Position numbers and translations under genes: made by a program. Of a DNA stretch of 33,549 nt, positions 32,177-33,549 are shown piece by piece. Source of the stretch: Oceanicola sp. S124 (GTDB lineage Bacteria; Pseudomonadota; Alphaproteobacteria; Rhodobacterales; Rhodobacteraceae); the NCBI RefSeq assembly GCF_000220565.1, contig NZ_AFPM01000010.1, positions 1 to 33,549 on the forward strand, written 5' to 3'. The notes beneath the pieces were generated by a model. It ran no database searches and was not told where the DNA came from. It saw only the letters and a program-made list of their open reading frames with translations. The stretch's first letter is position 1. Every line of letters starts with the position of its first letter.

Positions 32177-32464
32177 ATGGATTTCGGAGACGCGCTGCGC
32201 GCGCTGAAGGCAGGCGCCAAGGTTGCCCGGCAAGGCTGGAACGGAAAGGGGATGTGGATCGCGCTGACCCCGGGTTCAGCGTTCGAGGCGGCCCATGCCA
32301 AGTGCGGCCACGCTGCAGCCAAGCGCGCGGCGGAGCTGCAGCCCGATGACGAGATCGAGCTGCTGCCGCACATCGACATGCGCGCGGCCGACGGCTGCAT
32401 GGTGGTGGGCTGGCTGGCCAGCCAGACCGACATGCTGGCCGAAGACTGGGTGGTGGTCGAGTAA
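32177..32464 (+). CDS. DUF2829 protein, Tad2-like anti-Thoeris family
   Basis: 95 residues. It begins MDFGDALRALKAGAKVARQGWNGKGMW and ends VVGWLASQTDMLAEDWVVVE, which is the DUF2829 signature start and finish. In other phages Tad2, a DUF2829 protein, sequesters the gcADPR-type signal made by the Thoeris ThsB sensor and so blocks that defence. This protein has the full length and both ends of the family, so it is a strong family call, but ligand and activity are inferred. The gene follows its neighbour by 3 bases and its stop overlaps the primase ATG by one base (TAATG). Confidence 0.85.
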   Translation: MDFGDALRALKAGAKVARQGWNGKGMWIALTPGSAFEAAHAKCGHAAAKRAAELQPDDEIELLPHIDMRAADGCMVVGWLASQTDMLAEDWVVVE

Positions 32465-33549
32465 TGCCCGCCCCCCTCCGCCAGACCTACAGCCTCGACG
32501 AGATCAAGCACATGCTGATCGCGCAGCTGGAGGGCGTCGTCGCGCGCTATGCGCCGCCGGCGGAGGGGAGCCATCGCGCCCATGGCAAGTATTTCACCCT
32601 CAACCCCGGGCGCGCCGATCGCCGGGTGGGCAGCTTCTGCATCACCATGTCCGGGCCGAGCGCGGGGCGCTGGAACGACTATGCCGTGGGCGATGTGCCG
32701 GGGCAGGGCTTCGGTGACGTGATCGACTTGATCGCCCTCTCTCTCGGCTGCAGCAACACGGAAGCCCTGCGCGAGGCCCGGGCCTTCCTTGGCCTGCAGA
32801 CGGCCAGCGCCGAGGACGTGGCGCGGCACCGGCAGGCTGCAGAGCGGGCCAAGCGCCTGCAGGCCGAGGCGGTCGCACGTGACCAGGAGAAGCGCGAGGG
32901 CCGCGCCCGGGCCGCCCGTGCCATCTGGCACAGCGGCCGCGCGCAGCTGCGCGACACGCCGGTGGATCGCTATCTGCGCGGCAGGGGGATCGACCTGTCG
33001 CGCCTCGGCCGCCAGCCCGGCGTGCTGCGCTACGTCTCGCATTGCCGCTATTACCACGAGGATCCCGACACCGGAGAGATCTTCGAAGGTGACTATCCCG
33101 CCATGGTCGCGGCCGTGACGGACCGCCAGGGGAAGACGGTGGCCTGTCACCGCACCTGGCTGGCCATCGGTCCGAACGGCTGGGGCAAGGCCGCAGTGCC
33201 GGCGCCGAAGAAGGTGCTTGGCGACTATGCGGGCGCCTACATCCCAATCTGGAAGGGCAGGGGGCCGCGCGGTGGCAAGCCGGCGGCCCTGCACCAGGCG
33301 GAGCCCGGGCAACATGTCTACATCGCCGAGGGGATCGAGGACGCGCTTTCGGCTGTGCTGCTGCTCGAGGGCGAGGCGCGGGTGCTCGCGGCGATCTCGT
33401 TGTCGAACCTCGGCCGGATCCAGCTGCCCCCAACGGTCTCGAGGGTCACCCTCATTGCCGACCAGGACGAGAACACCGCTGCCCGTACTGCGCTCGATCG
33501 CGCAATCGAGCTGCATCGCGCCGCCGGCCGGGAGGTCCGGCTGTGGCGG
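32464..33549 (+). CDS. Phage primase-like protein with Toprim domain (truncated by the window edge)
   Basis: The first 362 residues are seen and the frame runs off the right edge. The N-terminal 110 residues hold GKYFTLNPGRADRRVGSF and WNDYAVGDVPGQGFGDVIDLI, typical of plasmid/phage primase N-terminal domains (DUF7146 type). A charged helical linker (about 115-155) follows, and then a Toprim domain with EGIEDAL (E289) and ADQDE (D333 and D335) as metal-binding acids. This enzyme would make primers for phage replication. The start overlaps the Tad2-like gene's stop by one base. Confidence 0.85.
   Translation, partial: MPAPLRQTYSLDEIKHMLIAQLEGVVARYAPPAEGSHRAHGKYFTLNPGRADRRVGSFCITMSGPSAGRWNDYAVGDVPGQGFGDVIDLIALSLGCSNTEALREARAFLGLQTASAEDVARHRQAAERAKRLQAEAVARDQEKREGRARAARAIWHSGRAQLRDTPVDRYLRGRGIDLSRLGRQPGVLRYVSHCRYYHEDPDTGEIFEGDYPAMVAAVTDRQGKTVACHRTWLAIGPNGWGKAAVPAPKKVLGDYAGAYIPIWKGRGPRGGKPAALHQAEPGQHVYIAEGIEDALSAVLLLEGEARVLAAISLSNLGRIQLPPTVSRVTLIADQDENTAARTALDRAIELHRAAGREVRLWR

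Larger units (their letters stand above)
22784..33549. mobile_element. Integrated phage or phage-like element (left end at tRNA-Thr, right end outside the window)
   Basis: Everything from the end of tRNA-Thr to the right edge is phage-like: a tyrosine integrase, an AlpA/Xis-like protein, a repressor with divergent Cro-like gene, many short overlapping genes, nucleotide-handling enzymes, an anti-defence family protein and a Toprim primase. No structural genes are seen, but they would lie beyond the window. The attL core cannot be delimited because the other attachment site is not visible. Confidence 0.85.

Overview
The window looks like a high-GC alphaproteobacterial chromosome, most likely Rhodobacteraceae (the Paracoccus/Rhodobacter/Roseobacter group). 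I infer this from GapR, an ScfR-type acyl-CoA regulator, a TIGR01244-type phosphatase-like protein and several small proteins of a style familiar from that family. The assignment comes from recognition alone, without any search.

Bases 1-17090 hold what looks like a short-chain-acid/acetate locus. On the minus strand, a Tat-exported substrate-binding protein (7014-8354) is followed by livH, livM, livG and livF-type transporter genes and then acetyl-CoA synthetase (acs, 887-2839). Divergent from them is an ScfR/RamB-like regulator (8590-9945) with a symmetric, AT-rich candidate operator between. Rightward on the plus strand come a LysE-family exporter preceded by a 7-bp-phased GCAAA repeat cluster, a stand-alone response regulator, a small membrane protein, a sodium/solute-symporter-histidine kinase fusion resembling CrbS/CbrA, and a FliM/FliN-like protein with an acidic DLPDL tail. 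Small-acid uptake, acyl-CoA activation and sensing all sit together. That the genes act together is inference.

Bases 17091-22707 are ordinary core genome with two oddities: a gene-poor stretch carrying about 30 degenerate copies of a 15-bp tandem repeat (17422-17880), and a two-domain iron-type ABC permease with no ATPase or binding protein next to it. In between are a DUF442-type phosphatase-like protein, small conserved proteins, GapR and a sulfotransferase-like protein.

From tRNA-Thr(UGU) at 22708-22783 to the right edge lies an integrated phage or phage-like element whose right end is outside the window. Its leftward operon (28924 to 22894) encodes several small proteins, an AlpA/Xis-like HTH protein, a tyrosine integrase, zinc-ribbon proteins, a dATP/dGTP diphosphohydrolase-like protein and a DHH phosphoesterase. 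Many of its genes are joined by 4-base stop/start overlaps. The immunity region (29009-30625) has a CI-like repressor whose catalytic Ser and Lys are apparently replaced, a secreted protein overlapping the repressor's 3' end, and a divergent Cro/YdaS-like gene. The rightward operon contains small hypothetical proteins, a DUF2829 protein (the Tad2 anti-Thoeris family) and a Toprim-type primase cut by the window end. Bases 28930-30310 are visibly more AT-rich than the rest.
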